From: UBA6522 sp965221035
GTDB lineage: Bacteria; Pseudomonadota; Gammaproteobacteria; Steroidobacterales; Rariloculaceae
Direction: 5' to 3'
Assembly: GCA_965221035.1 (NCBI GenBank)
Contig: OZ244860.1
Coordinates: forward strand, 2,790,001-2,854,000
DNA length: 64,000 bases
The stretch's first letter is position 1. The number at the start of each line of letters is the position of its first letter. This document shows positions 1 to 8,931 of the stretch, piece by piece. The notes beneath the pieces were generated by a model. The model searched no databases and was not told the DNA's origin. It was given only the letters and a program-made list of their open reading frames with translations. The translations under genes were made by a program, and so were the position numbers.

Positions 1-2
1 AC

Positions 3-2417
3 GGCGAGCGGGCGCCGGCGTTCTTCCAGCGGGCGGATGCCGAGGACTTGCTGGCCACGGTGTTCCCAGACCAGCTGGCCTGCGCGGAGAATCTGGCGGG
101 GGAACGCGAGATTCCGGATCATCCGTTGGTGGCGCAGACGCTGGAGGACTGCCTGCGCGGTGTCATGGACATGGACGGACTTGCCGCCCTGCTGGGCCGA
201 ATCGAGGCTGGCGAAGTGGAGGTGGCGTGCCGCGAACTGACCAGCCCTTCGCCGCTGGCCCAGGAAGTCCTGAGCGCCAAGCCCTATGCCTTCCTGGACG
301 ACGCGCCCGCCGAGGAGCGGCGCACGCTGGCGATCCAGTCCCGCCGCCACCTGACGGTCGAGCAGGCGGCGGATCTGGGCCGGCTCGATGCCGGGGCGAT
401 CGCGCGGGTGCGTTCCGAGGCCTGGCCTGATTTCCGCGACGCCGACGAACTGCACGATGCCCTGGTGGTGCTCGGGTTCATGACGCCATCCGAGCCCGGG
501 GACGCCGCGGACGCGCTGTTCGACCGGTTGTTGGCAGACGGTCGGGCGAGCAGGTTCCGTATGCACCGGGATGCCTGGGTATGGGTGAGCGCGGAGCGGT
601 TGCCGGAACTCGGGTTGGCCGTTTCCGGCGGCCAGGCCGACCCGCCCCTGGGCCCGCTGCGGGACATTCGCGAAGGGCCTGGGTATCGGGACACGACAAC
701 GCCGGAAGCCGCGTTGCGGGAACTCGTCCGCAGCCGCATGGAGGGACTTGGCCCCGTCACCGCGGCGGAGCTGGGCCGCCCGTTGGGGCTGGCAAGGCGG
801 GATGTGGAGGGCGCCCTGGCCGCCCTGGAGGGCGAGGGGTTCGCCATGCGCGGTCGGTTCAGCGGGCGAACGTCGAGGCCGGACGCGCCGGGAGGGGCGG
901 AGTCCGAAGCGTCCGGAGAGAGCGACGAAGAATGGTGCGACCGGCGGTTGCTGGCTCGGATTCACCGCTACACGCTCAAACGGCTGCGAAGCGAAATCGA
1001 GCCGGTGTCGATCGCGGTCTATCAGCAGTTCCTGTTCCGTTGGCAGGGCCTGGGCCGGGAGCGCCGCCAAGGCACCGAAGCGCTGGCGGCGGTGATCGAC
1101 GAACTGCAGGGTCTGGCGTTGCCGGCGGTGTCCTGGGAACGCGAGATACTTCCGGCACGGCTCGCGGACTACCGCCCGTCGCAGATGGACGAGCTGGCCG
1201 TGTCCGGGCGGATTGTCTGGTACCGGCCGATTGTTCGGTCGCAGCGCGATTCCGGGATCGAAGACGCACCACGACGCGGTCGGGGTACGGTGGCGAACTC
1301 GCCCATCGTCATCCTGCCGCGGGAAACGCTTTCGGTATGGCGAAGGATGGGGACGCCGGCGAATGGATCCGGAACTGAAGCCGCGGCACTGCTGTCGGGG
1401 CTTGCGGAGCGGATTCACGGTGTATTGATAAAGCGCGGCGCGTCGTTCTTCCAGGAACTGGTGCAGTCCGGCGGGCTGCTGAGGGTCCAGACCGAGGAGG
1501 CGCTGGCGGAGTTGGTCGCGGCGGGCCTGGTGACCGCGGACGCCTTCCAGGGACTGAGGGTGCTGGTCACGCCGCCGAGCCGCCGTAAGGGATTCCATGG
1601 CCGCGCCAGCCGGCGGGGGCCGAGTTTCGATTCCGCCGGGCGCTGGTCGCTGATTGATCGCGTGCCGCCGGGAGGGTTCGGCGAGGCTGGCGGTGAGGGG
1701 CACCAGGAGGTCCGATGCAAGGCCGGCGGTGAGAGTCACCAAGAGGCCCGGGGAGAGGCCAGCGGTGAGGGGCGTCAGCCAGTGCCGGGTGAGGCCGGCC
1801 GTGAAGCTTGCGAACACGTCGCCCGGTCGCTGTTGCGCCGATACGGGGTCGTGTGCCGCAGTGTCCTGCGGCGTGAAGGCGGCCTGCCGGGCTGGCGCGA
1901 TTTGCTCATGGTCTTCCGGCGCCTGGAGGCGCGCGGGGAAATCCGCGGAGGCCGCTTTGTCGGCACCCTTGGAGGCGAACAGTTCGCCCTGCCGGACGCG
2001 GTGCAACTGCTGCGCCGATGCAGGCGCAAGGTTGGCGCGGACGACTGGATCGTGCTTTCCGCCGCCGACCCGTTGAACCTGGCGGGCATCCTCACTCCCG
2101 GCGGCCGCGTGGCCGCGGTGCACAGCCACAAGTTGCTTTATCGTGACGGCGTCGCGGTGGCCACCCTCACCGCCGCGGGCCTGCAATGGCTCGAACGGTT
2201 GGGCGGCGCCGAAAGGCGACGCGCGGAGAGGCAAATCCGCGGCCGTGCGGGGACCGGGATCCCGGCTCCTCGACCGGCGCGCAAGGGGACGATGGCACGG
2301 AACGGTTCCGAGCGCTACGGGAGGGCGTACACCAGCGATCCGGGCGGCAAGTCGCCAAGCGCCAGCTCCACTTCCCCGCGGGACTGGCCGAAGGTCTCGC
2401 CAAAGGTCTCCAGATAA
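3..2417 (+). CDS. lhr: Lhr-type ATP-dependent helicase, C-terminal part (5' end outside window)
   Basis: The reading frame is open from the first bases of the window, so the helicase core lies upstream and only the C-terminal region is seen. The segment SPLAQEVLSAKPYAFLDDAP (about residues 82-101 of the visible part) followed by EERRT is typical of the C-terminal half of long Lhr helicases, which unwind RNA:DNA and DNA substrates in repair. The winged-helix-like and beta-rich Lhr C-terminal parts follow. Residues coded at 1683-1826 form four 12-aa repeats rich in Gly, Glu and Ala, which look like a lineage-specific insertion. The last 34 codons overlap the convergent lipoprotein gene. The low-complexity tail suggests the ancestral stop was further upstream. 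Family call is firm; the exact subfamily is less so. Confidence 0.85.
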   Translation, partial: GERAPAFFQRADAEDLLATVFPDQLACAENLAGEREIPDHPLVAQTLEDCLRGVMDMDGLAALLGRIEAGEVEVACRELTSPSPLAQEVLSAKPYAFLDDAPAEERRTLAIQSRRHLTVEQAADLGRLDAGAIARVRSEAWPDFRDADELHDALVVLGFMTPSEPGDAADALFDRLLADGRASRFRMHRDAWVWVSAERLPELGLAVSGGQADPPLGPLRDIREGPGYRDTTTPEAALRELVRSRMEGLGPVTAAELGRPLGLARRDVEGALAALEGEGFAMRGRFSGRTSRPDAPGGAESEASGESDEEWCDRRLLARIHRYTLKRLRSEIEPVSIAVYQQFLFRWQGLGRERRQGTEALAAVIDELQGLALPAVSWEREILPARLADYRPSQMDELAVSGRIVWYRPIVRSQRDSGIEDAPRRGRGTVANSPIVILPRETLSVWRRMGTPANGSGTEAAALLSGLAERIHGVLIKRGASFFQELVQSGGLLRVQTEEALAELVAAGLVTADAFQGLRVLVTPPSRRKGFHGRASRRGPSFDSAGRWSLIDRVPPGGFGEAGGEGHQEVRCKAGGESHQEARGEASGEGRQPVPGEAGREACEHVARSLLRRYGVVCRSVLRREGGLPGWRDLLMVFRRLEARGEIRGGRFVGTLGGEQFALPDAVQLLRRCRRKVGADDWIVLSAADPLNLAGILTPGGRVAAVHSHKLLYRDGVAVATLTAAGLQWLERLGGAERRRAERQIRGRAGTGIPAPRPARKGTMARNGSERYGRAYTSDPGGKSPSASSTSPRDWPKVSPKVSR
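1683..1826 (+). repeat. Four 36-bp in-frame tandem repeats inside lhr
   Basis: Four consecutive 12-codon units start at 1683, 1719, 1755 and 1791. They encode EAGGEGHQEVRC, KAGGESHQEARG, EASGEGRQPVPG and EAGREACEHVAR. The units diverge progressively, the last being the least similar, and the period is exact, so the helicase frame is kept. Confidence 0.8.
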
Positions 2418-2860
2418 AGATTCCGAATGATCGCCAGATCGAAGCTGTACTCGCTGGTCAACCAGGCCTCGCAGCGGTCGCCGTTCGCTTCGTGCGACAG
2501 CGAAACAACCAGTTGCTCGGGAGGCGGGTCGCCCAGGGAAGCGGGGACCACCAGCGTGAAGGCGTGTGGTGCGCATCCGCCACTGTACGATACCCCGAGA
2601 ATGAGCGAGTCGCCCGAAATCCTGCCGCCATTGAGCGCGTAGTCATCATTGCCCCAGCCGGCCGGGTCCGCATCGGAAACGACCACGGTCCCCGGCCTCG
2701 GTTCTGCAGACAGCGTCCGCCCCGACCGCGCTGCGACATCCTCATCAAGCGGGCTGTCCTGGCCCACAGCCAACGGCACGGCGCATCCTGTCAGGAAGAT
2801 GAGCGCTGCGAACCGTCCCCGTCCGGGGCGGCGTGCCGTCATGATCGCCTTGCCGGACAT
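2315..2860 (-). CDS. Putative lipoprotein of unknown function
   Basis: Small exported protein of 181 aa. A basic N-terminus and hydrophobic stretch end in a lipobox, FLTGC, at about residues 22-26, so it is probably a lipoprotein. The mature part has no domain I recognise. It is rich in beta-prone segments and contains Cys in GGCAPHAF and GDRCEAW, which could form a disulfide. It starts 3 bp after the cca stop, so it is probably co-transcribed with cca. An alternative ATG at 2842 has an AAGG at suitable spacing. Its 3' end overlaps lhr by 103 bp on the opposite strand. Confidence 0.7.
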   Translation of the reverse strand: MSGKAIMTARRPGRGRFAALIFLTGCAVPLAVGQDSPLDEDVAARSGRTLSAEPRPGTVVVSDADPAGWGNDDYALNGGRISGDSLILGVSYSGGCAPHAFTLVVPASLGDPPPEQLVVSLSHEANGDRCEAWLTSEYSFDLAIIRNLYLETFGETFGQSRGEVELALGDLPPGSLVYALP

Positions 2861-2863
2861 GAC

Positions 2864-4093
2864 CTACGCAGGCTCCCTGGGCTTGAGCGCGTCGCGAATC
2901 GCCTGGATGCGCAGCTGGCGCAATTGCTGCCCCAGGGCATGACCGCTCACACTGCTAGTGACCCTTGCGCCGCTTACCGTGCCGGCGGCCGCAAGCGCCG
3001 ATCGGAAGAGTTCCGCTTGGGGGTAGGGGCGCTCTTCGAGCCCCAGTCGACCGCGGGCATCGGCTTCACAGGCCAGCAGAAAGTCTTCGAATCGCTCCGG
3101 TCTTCGCAGCCCGTCCACGGACTCGATCACCTTGTAGAGGGTTGCCGGACGAAGCTCCTGGGCCCGGTGAACCGTGCCGTGATGGCGCGCAACCGCCACG
3201 GCCAGTTCACGATATCGGCGCGGCACAGGCAGGCGTTCGCAGAGGGCCTCGATCAGCGCCACCGAACGGCCCTCGTGCCCCCGGTGGCCGGGAAGCCAGG
3301 CCTTGGGAGTGGTGGCCTTGCCCAGATCATGGGTGAGGACCGCAAATCGCACGCCGACGCTGTCCGATAACCTGGCGCCTGTCCGCAGCGCCATCATGGT
3401 ATGCACTCCGGTATCGATCTCCGGGTGCCACCTGGCCGGCTGGGGGACGCCGAAGAGGGCGTCGATTTCGGGAAAAACCACCTTCAGGGCGCCGCATTCG
3501 CGCAGGACCTCGAAATACACGTCGGGGTCGCGTTCCGCGAGGGCCTTTTGGGTTTCCATCCACACGCGTTCGGGTCTTAGGGCGCCCGCTTCGCCGCTTT
3601 CGACCAGTTGCAGCATCAGGGCCATGGTGGACCGCGCGACGCGGAATCCCGCGCCGGCGAACCGCGCGGCGAAACGCGCCACCCGCAGTATTCTCAACGG
3701 ATCTTCCGCAAACGCTTCGGAAATGTGTCGCAGGCGGCGCTTGCGCAAGTCCCGTTGTCCGCCGTAGGGGTCGATCAACGTCCCGCCGGCGTCCCTGGCC
3801 ATTGCGTTGACCGTGAGGTCCCGGCGAGCCAGATCGTCCTCCAGGGTCACTGTGCTTGAGGTGTCGAAGGCGAACCCGTGGTACCCCGGTCCCACCTTGC
3901 GCTCGGTTCGTGCCAGGGCGTACTCCTCGGCGGTCTCGGGATGGAGGAAGACCGGGAAATCCTTGCCCACCTGCTTGTATCCCTGGCGGAGCAGGTCATC
4001 GGGGCGGGCGCCGACCACGACCCAGTCCCGCTCGCGGACCTCAAGGCCCAGCAGCGAATCCCGCACGGCGCCCCCGACTTCGTAGACTTCCAT
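2864..4093 (-). CDS. cca: Multifunctional CCA tRNA nucleotidyltransferase
   Basis: Adds and repairs the 3' CCA of tRNAs; 409 aa, close to the E. coli enzyme. The N-terminal nucleotidyltransferase signature GGAVRD is at residues 7-12 and RDWVVVG at 22-28. The strand that carries the two metal-binding Asp in E. coli Cca reads E21-R22-D23 here, so the first Asp is replaced by Glu. RRDLTVNA and EDPLRILRVARFAAR follow. A C-terminal HD domain is present (LTHDLGK), as in the gammaproteobacterial form with phosphohydrolase activity. The start is the ATG at 4093, where similarity to Cca begins. The frame runs further upstream without similarity. It is divergent from the aminopeptidase gene with about 40 bp between starts. 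Confidence 0.96.
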   Translation of the reverse strand: MEVYEVGGAVRDSLLGLEVRERDWVVVGARPDDLLRQGYKQVGKDFPVFLHPETAEEYALARTERKVGPGYHGFAFDTSSTVTLEDDLARRDLTVNAMARDAGGTLIDPYGGQRDLRKRRLRHISEAFAEDPLRILRVARFAARFAGAGFRVARSTMALMLQLVESGEAGALRPERVWMETQKALAERDPDVYFEVLRECGALKVVFPEIDALFGVPQPARWHPEIDTGVHTMMALRTGARLSDSVGVRFAVLTHDLGKATTPKAWLPGHRGHEGRSVALIEALCERLPVPRRYRELAVAVARHHGTVHRAQELRPATLYKVIESVDGLRRPERFEDFLLACEADARGRLGLEERPYPQAELFRSALAAAGTVSGARVTSSVSGHALGQQLRQLRIQAIRDALKPREPA

Positions 4094-4135
4094 GGTTTGA
4101 TGATAACTTAGGGCCTTGCCATGAACGAGGTACGT

Positions 4136-5317
4136 ATGGCCAGTGATACTGCGGTCGGGATGTTGAAGCAGGTTGCGCAGGCCGCCGCCGGAGTCGCGGC
4201 GGTCACGCTGCTTGGCGGCTGTTCCGTCCCCTACTACTGGCAAGCCATGACCGGCCAGCTGTCGCTGATGAGCAAGCGGGTACCCATCGAGACGGTGATC
4301 GATGACCCGCAAACCAGCGCCGAGACCCGTAGGGCGCTGAGGGTCGTGCTTGAAGTACGGCGGTTCGCGGTGGACGAGATGGACCTCCCCGAAAACAGCA
4401 GCTACGCGACCTACGTCGATCTTGAAGGCAACGGCAACGGCGATGGCCAGGCGTCGGAGAGCGCGGACGCCGGTCGCGACGATAACGGTTCCAGGTCCGG
4501 CAACTCCCGTCGGTCACGCGCAGCCGCCGTCTGGACCGTGGTGGCAACGGAAGAGTTTTCCGTAGATCCGCGGACCTGGTGCTTCCCTTTCGCCGGATGC
4601 GTGAGCTACCGGGGATACTTCAACGAGGCCGCCGCCTGGCGGTATGCGGCGCGCCTGGAAGCGGAAGGACTGGACGTGCTGGTCGGCGGGGCCAGCGCCT
4701 ATTCGACGCTCGGGTATTTCGCCGATCCGGTCGTCAGCACCATGATCGCGGGTCCCGAATACCGGACGGTGGAACTGATCCTGCACGAACTGGCCCATCA
4801 GAAGTTCTATCTCAAGGGCGACAGCGACCTGAACGAGGCCTTCGCGACCGCTGTCGCGGAATACGGCACCCAGCGCTGGCTGGCGCAGACCGGCGATGCC
4901 GACGGACTCGACGCCTACCGTTGGGGAATCCTAATTCAGGCGCAGTTTGCCGAACTGATCCGCCGCCAGCGAGAGCGCTTGCGCTCCATTTACGCGGGAT
5001 CCGAGACGGTCGAGGCGAAGCGGCGCTCCAAGCAGGCGGCTTTCGAGACGCTACGTTCGGAGTACGCGGCCCTGAAGCCCGCCTGGGGTGGGCGCGCGAA
5101 CTACGATGCCTGGTTTGACCGGCCGCTGAACAACGCCCACATCGCATCGGTGGCGACCTACCGATACTGGGTCCCGGGCCTGCTTCACCTGCTGGAATCC
5201 CGTGGCCTGGATGCCTTCTACGACGAGGTGGACGCACTGTCCGCGCTGGACGCCGATGTGAGGCGCCGACGCCTGCAGGGCTGGCTCGACCAGGCCGTTG
5301 GAAGCGGGGCGGGATAG
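4136..5317 (+). CDS. Predicted zinc aminopeptidase, lipoprotein (COG4324 type)
   Basis: 393 aa. A hydrophobic N-terminus ends with LLGGC, a lipobox, so the protein is likely anchored in a membrane facing the periplasm. The zinc-peptidase motif HELAH is followed by QKFYLKGDSDLNEAFAT, giving HExxH plus a downstream Glu as in gluzincin-like predicted aminopeptidases. SYRGYF and GGASAYSTLGYFADP are also typical of this family. Residues about 100-128 form a Gly/Asn/Ser-rich insertion. The ATG at 4136 has GAGG 5 nt upstream; an in-frame ATG at 4121 is the alternative. Activity is inferred from family; no substrate is known. Confidence 0.85.
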   Translation: MASDTAVGMLKQVAQAAAGVAAVTLLGGCSVPYYWQAMTGQLSLMSKRVPIETVIDDPQTSAETRRALRVVLEVRRFAVDEMDLPENSSYATYVDLEGNGNGDGQASESADAGRDDNGSRSGNSRRSRAAAVWTVVATEEFSVDPRTWCFPFAGCVSYRGYFNEAAAWRYAARLEAEGLDVLVGGASAYSTLGYFADPVVSTMIAGPEYRTVELILHELAHQKFYLKGDSDLNEAFATAVAEYGTQRWLAQTGDADGLDAYRWGILIQAQFAELIRRQRERLRSIYAGSETVEAKRRSKQAAFETLRSEYAALKPAWGGRANYDAWFDRPLNNAHIASVATYRYWVPGLLHLLESRGLDAFYDEVDALSALDADVRRRRLQGWLDQAVGSGAG

Positions 5318-5409
5318 CGCCAGCCAGGCCGCTCGACGGGCCGCCGGCGGCTCTTGTCGAGCGTGGTAGAATGCCGCGTTTTTTGTAGCCCCCGTCGGGA
5401 GAAGAAAGC

Positions 5410-7422
5410 ATGAATCCGGAAACGGCCCTGTGGTTGTCACTGGGCGCGGCCGTCCTGGCCCTTGTTTATGGTGTGGTGTCGGTCAATTGGATCCTCGGCC
5501 AGTCCTCGGGCAGCGAACGCATGCAGGCGATCGCCGCGGCCGTGCAGGAAGGCGCCAATGCCTACATGAACCGCCAGTACGCCACCATCGGTATCGTCGG
5601 CGCGGTGCTGTTCATCATCCTGATCGTCGCGCTGGACTGGGGCACGGCGGTGGGCTTCGCCATCGGCGCGGTGTTCTCGGCGCTGGCGGGATACATCGGC
5701 ATGTTCGTCTCCGTGCGCGCCAATGTCCGCACGGCCCAGGCCGCCACCGAGGGGCTCAACCCGGCGCTGCGGATCGCGTTCCGGGGCGGCGCCATCACCG
5801 GCCTGCTGGTCGTGGGGTTGGGGCTGCTGGGCGTCGCCGGCTATTTCGCGCTGCTGGAAGCCATGGGCATGGCCGAGGATGACGTGTTGAAGGCCCTCAT
5901 CGGGCTCGCCTTCGGCGGTTCCCTGATTTCGATCTTCGCCCGCCTGGGCGGAGGCATCTTCACCAAGGGGGCCGATGTGGGTGCCGACCTGGTGGGCAAG
6001 GTCGAGGCCGGCATTCCGGAAGATGATCCGCGCAACCCGGCCGTCATCGCCGACAACGTGGGCGACAACGTGGGTGACTGCGCGGGCATGGCGGCGGATC
6101 TTTTCGAGACCTACGCGGTGACCGTCATCGCCACCATGCTGCTGGGCGGGTTGACCGCCGAAGCCCTGGGCGCCAACGCCGTCATCTACCCGATCGCGTT
6201 GGGCGGGGCGTCCATCGTGGCTTCCATTCTGGGAACCTTCTTCGTCAGCACGCGCAGCGGCAAGATCATGAACGCGCTCTACAAGGGCGTGATCGTTTCC
6301 GGGATTCTCGCCGCCATCGCGTTTTATCCGATCACCACGTCGCTCATGGGCGCGGGTTCCGTCAATCTTTATATTTCGGCGCTCATCGGCCTGGTGCTGA
6401 CGGCCGCCATGGTGGCCATCACCGAGTATTACACCGGGGCGGAGTGCAAGCCGGTGAAGACCGTGGCGGGCGCTTCCACCACGGGCCATGCCACCAACAT
6501 CATCGCCGGGCTGGGCATTTCCATGAAGGCGACGGCATTGCCGGTCCTGGCCGTGTGCGCTTCCATCTGGTTCGCCTTTGAGCTTGCGGGTCTGTACGGC
6601 ATCGCGATCGCCGCCACCAGCATGCTTTCGATGACCGGCATGATCGTGGCGCTGGATGCCTTCGGCCCCATCACCGACAATGCGGGCGGGATCGCCGAGA
6701 TGGCGGAACTGCCCTCCGACGTGCGCAAGGTCACCGACTCGCTGGACGCGGTGGGCAACACCACCAAGGCCGTCACCAAGGGCTATGCCATCGGCTCCGC
6801 CGGCCTCGCGGCACTGGTCCTTTTCTCCGACTATACGCACAGCCTGGAAGAGGCAGGCCTTGGCGCGATGCAGTTCGACCTCTCGGATCACCGCGTCATC
6901 GTGGGGCTGTTCATCGGCGGCCTGGTGCCGTTCCTGTTCGGCGCGTTGGCCATGGAGGCGGTGGGCCGCGCCGCGGGCTCCGTGGTGGAAGAAGTGCGAC
7001 GCCAGTTTCGGGAGATCGCCGGGATCATGGAGGGGACCACGAAACCGGACTACTCCACCGCCGTGGACCTGTTGACCCGCTCCGCCATCAAGGAGATGGT
7101 AATCCCATCGCTCCTGCCGGTGCTGGTTCCCATCGTCGTGGGGCTCCTTCTGGGGCCGGAGGCGCTGGGCGGGTTATTGCTGGGCACCATCGTCACCGGC
7201 CTGTTCGTGGCGATTTCCATGACCACCGGAGGCGGTGCATGGGACAACGCCAAGAAATACATCGAGGACGGCAACCTGGGCGGCAAGGGTTCCGAAGCCC
7301 ACAAGGCCGCCGTCACCGGCGACACGGTGGGCGACCCGTACAAGGACACCGCGGGGCCCGCCATCAATCCATTGATCAAGATCATCAATATCGTTGCGTT
7401 GCTGGCGGTGCCTTTGCTGTAG
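5410..7422 (+). CDS. hppA: Membrane-bound H+-translocating pyrophosphatase, K+-independent type
   Basis: Couples hydrolysis of pyrophosphate to proton export across the inner membrane; 670 aa with many hydrophobic helices. The substrate site is clear: DVGADLVGKVE (the DX7KXE motif) and DNVGDNVGDCAGMAADLFE near residues 196-240, and a second Asp-rich site near the C-terminus (GDTVGDPYKDTAGP). The cation-selectivity motif is GNTTKAVTKG, with Lys453 and Thr456. Lys at this position is the known mark of K+-independent H+-PPases, where K+-dependent ones have Ala. ATG at 5410 is preceded by GGGAGAAG. The cloverleaf repeat follows 51 bp after the stop. Confidence 0.97.
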   Translation: MNPETALWLSLGAAVLALVYGVVSVNWILGQSSGSERMQAIAAAVQEGANAYMNRQYATIGIVGAVLFIILIVALDWGTAVGFAIGAVFSALAGYIGMFVSVRANVRTAQAATEGLNPALRIAFRGGAITGLLVVGLGLLGVAGYFALLEAMGMAEDDVLKALIGLAFGGSLISIFARLGGGIFTKGADVGADLVGKVEAGIPEDDPRNPAVIADNVGDNVGDCAGMAADLFETYAVTVIATMLLGGLTAEALGANAVIYPIALGGASIVASILGTFFVSTRSGKIMNALYKGVIVSGILAAIAFYPITTSLMGAGSVNLYISALIGLVLTAAMVAITEYYTGAECKPVKTVAGASTTGHATNIIAGLGISMKATALPVLAVCASIWFAFELAGLYGIAIAATSMLSMTGMIVALDAFGPITDNAGGIAEMAELPSDVRKVTDSLDAVGNTTKAVTKGYAIGSAGLAALVLFSDYTHSLEEAGLGAMQFDLSDHRVIVGLFIGGLVPFLFGALAMEAVGRAAGSVVEEVRRQFREIAGIMEGTTKPDYSTAVDLLTRSAIKEMVIPSLLPVLVPIVVGLLLGPEALGGLLLGTIVTGLFVAISMTTGGGAWDNAKKYIEDGNLGGKGSEAHKAAVTGDTVGDPYKDTAGPAINPLIKIINIVALLAVPLL

Positions 7423-7473
7423 GTTTCGGAAACCTTGGCGTTGGGTGGCGCGGTTTCCCCACTGTTACGGTGG

Positions 7474-7614
7474 GGGGCGCGTGCGGACAGCCCTTTCGAG
7501 CTTGACCTCCCTCCGCCATCCTGGCGGAGGTCGGATCGGGGGCTCCTCGCTAATGGCCATCCATGGCCCGCTCGTCGCCCCACGACGCTCGAAAGGGCTG
7601 TCCGCACGCGCCCC
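7474..7614. repeat. Cloverleaf inverted-repeat element, copy 1
   Basis: Perfect 28-bp outer inverted repeat (7474-7501 with 7587-7614) around an 85-bp core. Inside, stem 2 is CCTCCGCC/GGCGGAGG (7510-7517, 7523-7530, loop ATCCT). Stem 3 closes with GGGGC/GCCCC (7539-7543, 7577-7581) and is capped by the palindrome GGCCATCCATGGCC (7555-7568). The core ends CACGAC. The same architecture with different stem sequences recurs at 10379-10534 and 31822-31966. It lies between hppA and the pcm-like gene, both on the plus strand. Confidence 0.9.
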
Positions 7615-7716
7615 TCGCGGCCATGGCTGGGTCCCGCGCGCCCCTCGCGGCCAAGGCTGCGGTTCGCGCGCGTCCTTCGCGGCCATGGCTGCGGTTCGTG
7701 CGGGCCCTCTCTGGTT
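7605..7716. repeat. Degenerate tandem repeat, about 30-bp unit
   Basis: Units at 7605-7634, 7635-7664 and 7665-7696 share the pattern CGCGCGCCCCTCGCGGCCA then TGGCTG; a degraded fourth unit follows. The first unit overlaps the right arm of cloverleaf copy 1 and reuses its last bases, so the array probably grew from the element's edge. No convincing gene lies here. Confidence 0.8.
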
Positions 7717-7827
7717 CGCGTGCTGCCCGGGGAAAAGGGAAGTCTCGGGGTGCACCATAATTCTTTGGAAAATCCGCCCAGGTGACGGCTTGTAGGGGAT
7801 GGGCAAACTCCGTACCCTAGACCGCTC

Positions 7828-8505
7828 ATGATGACCGAGCCGACCTTCCGCAGCATGCACGTTGATGCCGCGCGCGCCCAGATGCTCAGGCAGCAGCTTC
7901 GAGCGTGGGAAGTGCTGGACCAGCGCGTTCTCGACGTGGTCGGGCAGGTTCGTCGGGAGCGCTACGTCCCCGAGGCCTATAGGGAGCTTGCATTCGCCGA
8001 CACGGAAATTCCCCTGACTCACGGCCAGCGGATGATGACACCCAGCGTCGAGGGCCGGTTGCTGCAGGCGCTGGACCTGGACCCGGCGGATTCCGTGCTG
8101 GAAGTGGGTACCGGCAGCGGCTTCCTCACCGCGTGTCTGGCCGGGCTTGCGGGGCACGTGGTGAGCGTGGATATTTTCCCGGAGTTCACGTCGGATGCGG
8201 CCGCCAGGCTCCAGCGGGACGGCGTCCATCATGTTGAATTGCGCACCGCCGATGCGCTGGCACTCGATTGGGACGAACGATTCGACACCATTGCCGTCAC
8301 AGGCTCGGTGCCCGATCTCGATGACACATTCATTCGCCTGCTCCGACCGGGCGGGCGGCTCTTCATTGTCGTCGGGCGCCCCCCCGTGATGCGGGCGCTG
8401 CTCATCAGCAAGGACCTGCGCGGTAACGGGACCCGGAACGGCCTTTTCGAGACGGTCGTGGACCCCTTGGTCAATGCCCATTGCCACGAGCCGTTCATCC
8501 TCTAG
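7828..8505 (+). CDS. Protein-L-isoaspartate O-methyltransferase-like SAM methyltransferase
   Basis: 225 aa, the usual length of the Pcm family. The N-terminal region ends with TEIPLTHGQRMMTPSVEGRLLQAL, and the SAM-binding loop SVLEVGTGSGFLT lies at residues 89-101, followed by an acidic strand end (VVSVDIF). LRPGGRLFIVVG is the usual late strand. True Pcm repairs isoaspartyl residues. This branch, found upstream of a rhodanese and tolC, may have another substrate, so no symbol is given. It probably forms an operon with the rhodanese gene (62 bp gap) and tolC (31 bp gap). Confidence 0.85.
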   Translation: MMTEPTFRSMHVDAARAQMLRQQLRAWEVLDQRVLDVVGQVRRERYVPEAYRELAFADTEIPLTHGQRMMTPSVEGRLLQALDLDPADSVLEVGTGSGFLTACLAGLAGHVVSVDIFPEFTSDAAARLQRDGVHHVELRTADALALDWDERFDTIAVTGSVPDLDDTFIRLLRPGGRLFIVVGRPPVMRALLISKDLRGNGTRNGLFETVVDPLVNAHCHEPFIL

Positions 8506-8567
8506 GGCTTCATCCGACCGATAATGTCCCATCGTTTGGATGAAGCATCGGCCTTCCCGGAGAATCC

Positions 8568-8900
8568 ATGGCAGACATACCGGAATTGACGCCCACCGAG
8601 TTCCTTCGGCGCTGGCCTCCGGGTCGGCGCGAGGGCGTCACGCTGCTGGATGTGCGCGAACCTGCGGAGTGGCGGACCGCGCACGTCGATGATTCGCTTC
8701 ACATTCCGATGGGGACGGTGCCGCAGCGTCTGGACGAACTGGACCCGGAACAGACGTTCGTCGTCATGTGCCACGGTGGCGTACGCAGCCTGCGCGTCGC
8801 CGAATTCCTGGCCGCCTCCGGGTACGCCAGGGTCTTCAATCTCACCGGCGGAATCGATGCCTGGTCGCTGGAAGTCGATTCGTCCATTCCCCGGTACTGA
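8568..8900 (+). CDS. Single-domain rhodanese-like sulfurtransferase
   Basis: 110 aa, one rhodanese domain. LLDVREPAEW (26-35) and the active-site loop CHGGVRS with Cys68 are intact, so sulfur transfer from a persulfide carrier is plausible; the donor is unknown. The six-residue loop after Cys is of the GlpE/sulfurtransferase size rather than the longer phosphatase loop. ATG at 8568 has GGAG upstream. It sits between the methyltransferase and tolC, a common gammaproteobacterial arrangement. Confidence 0.92.
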   Translation: MADIPELTPTEFLRRWPPGRREGVTLLDVREPAEWRTAHVDDSLHIPMGTVPQRLDELDPEQTFVVMCHGGVRSLRVAEFLAASGYARVFNLTGGIDAWSLEVDSSIPRY

Positions 8901-8931
8901 TACCCATTTTTGAAAATACGGTGAAACCACT

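Noticed and set aside
7465..8532. Long minus-strand frame across the cloverleaf repeat and methyltransferase gene
   Set aside because: Shadow of the plus-strand gene and of the GC-rich tandem repeat; product is repetitive Arg/Pro/Gly.
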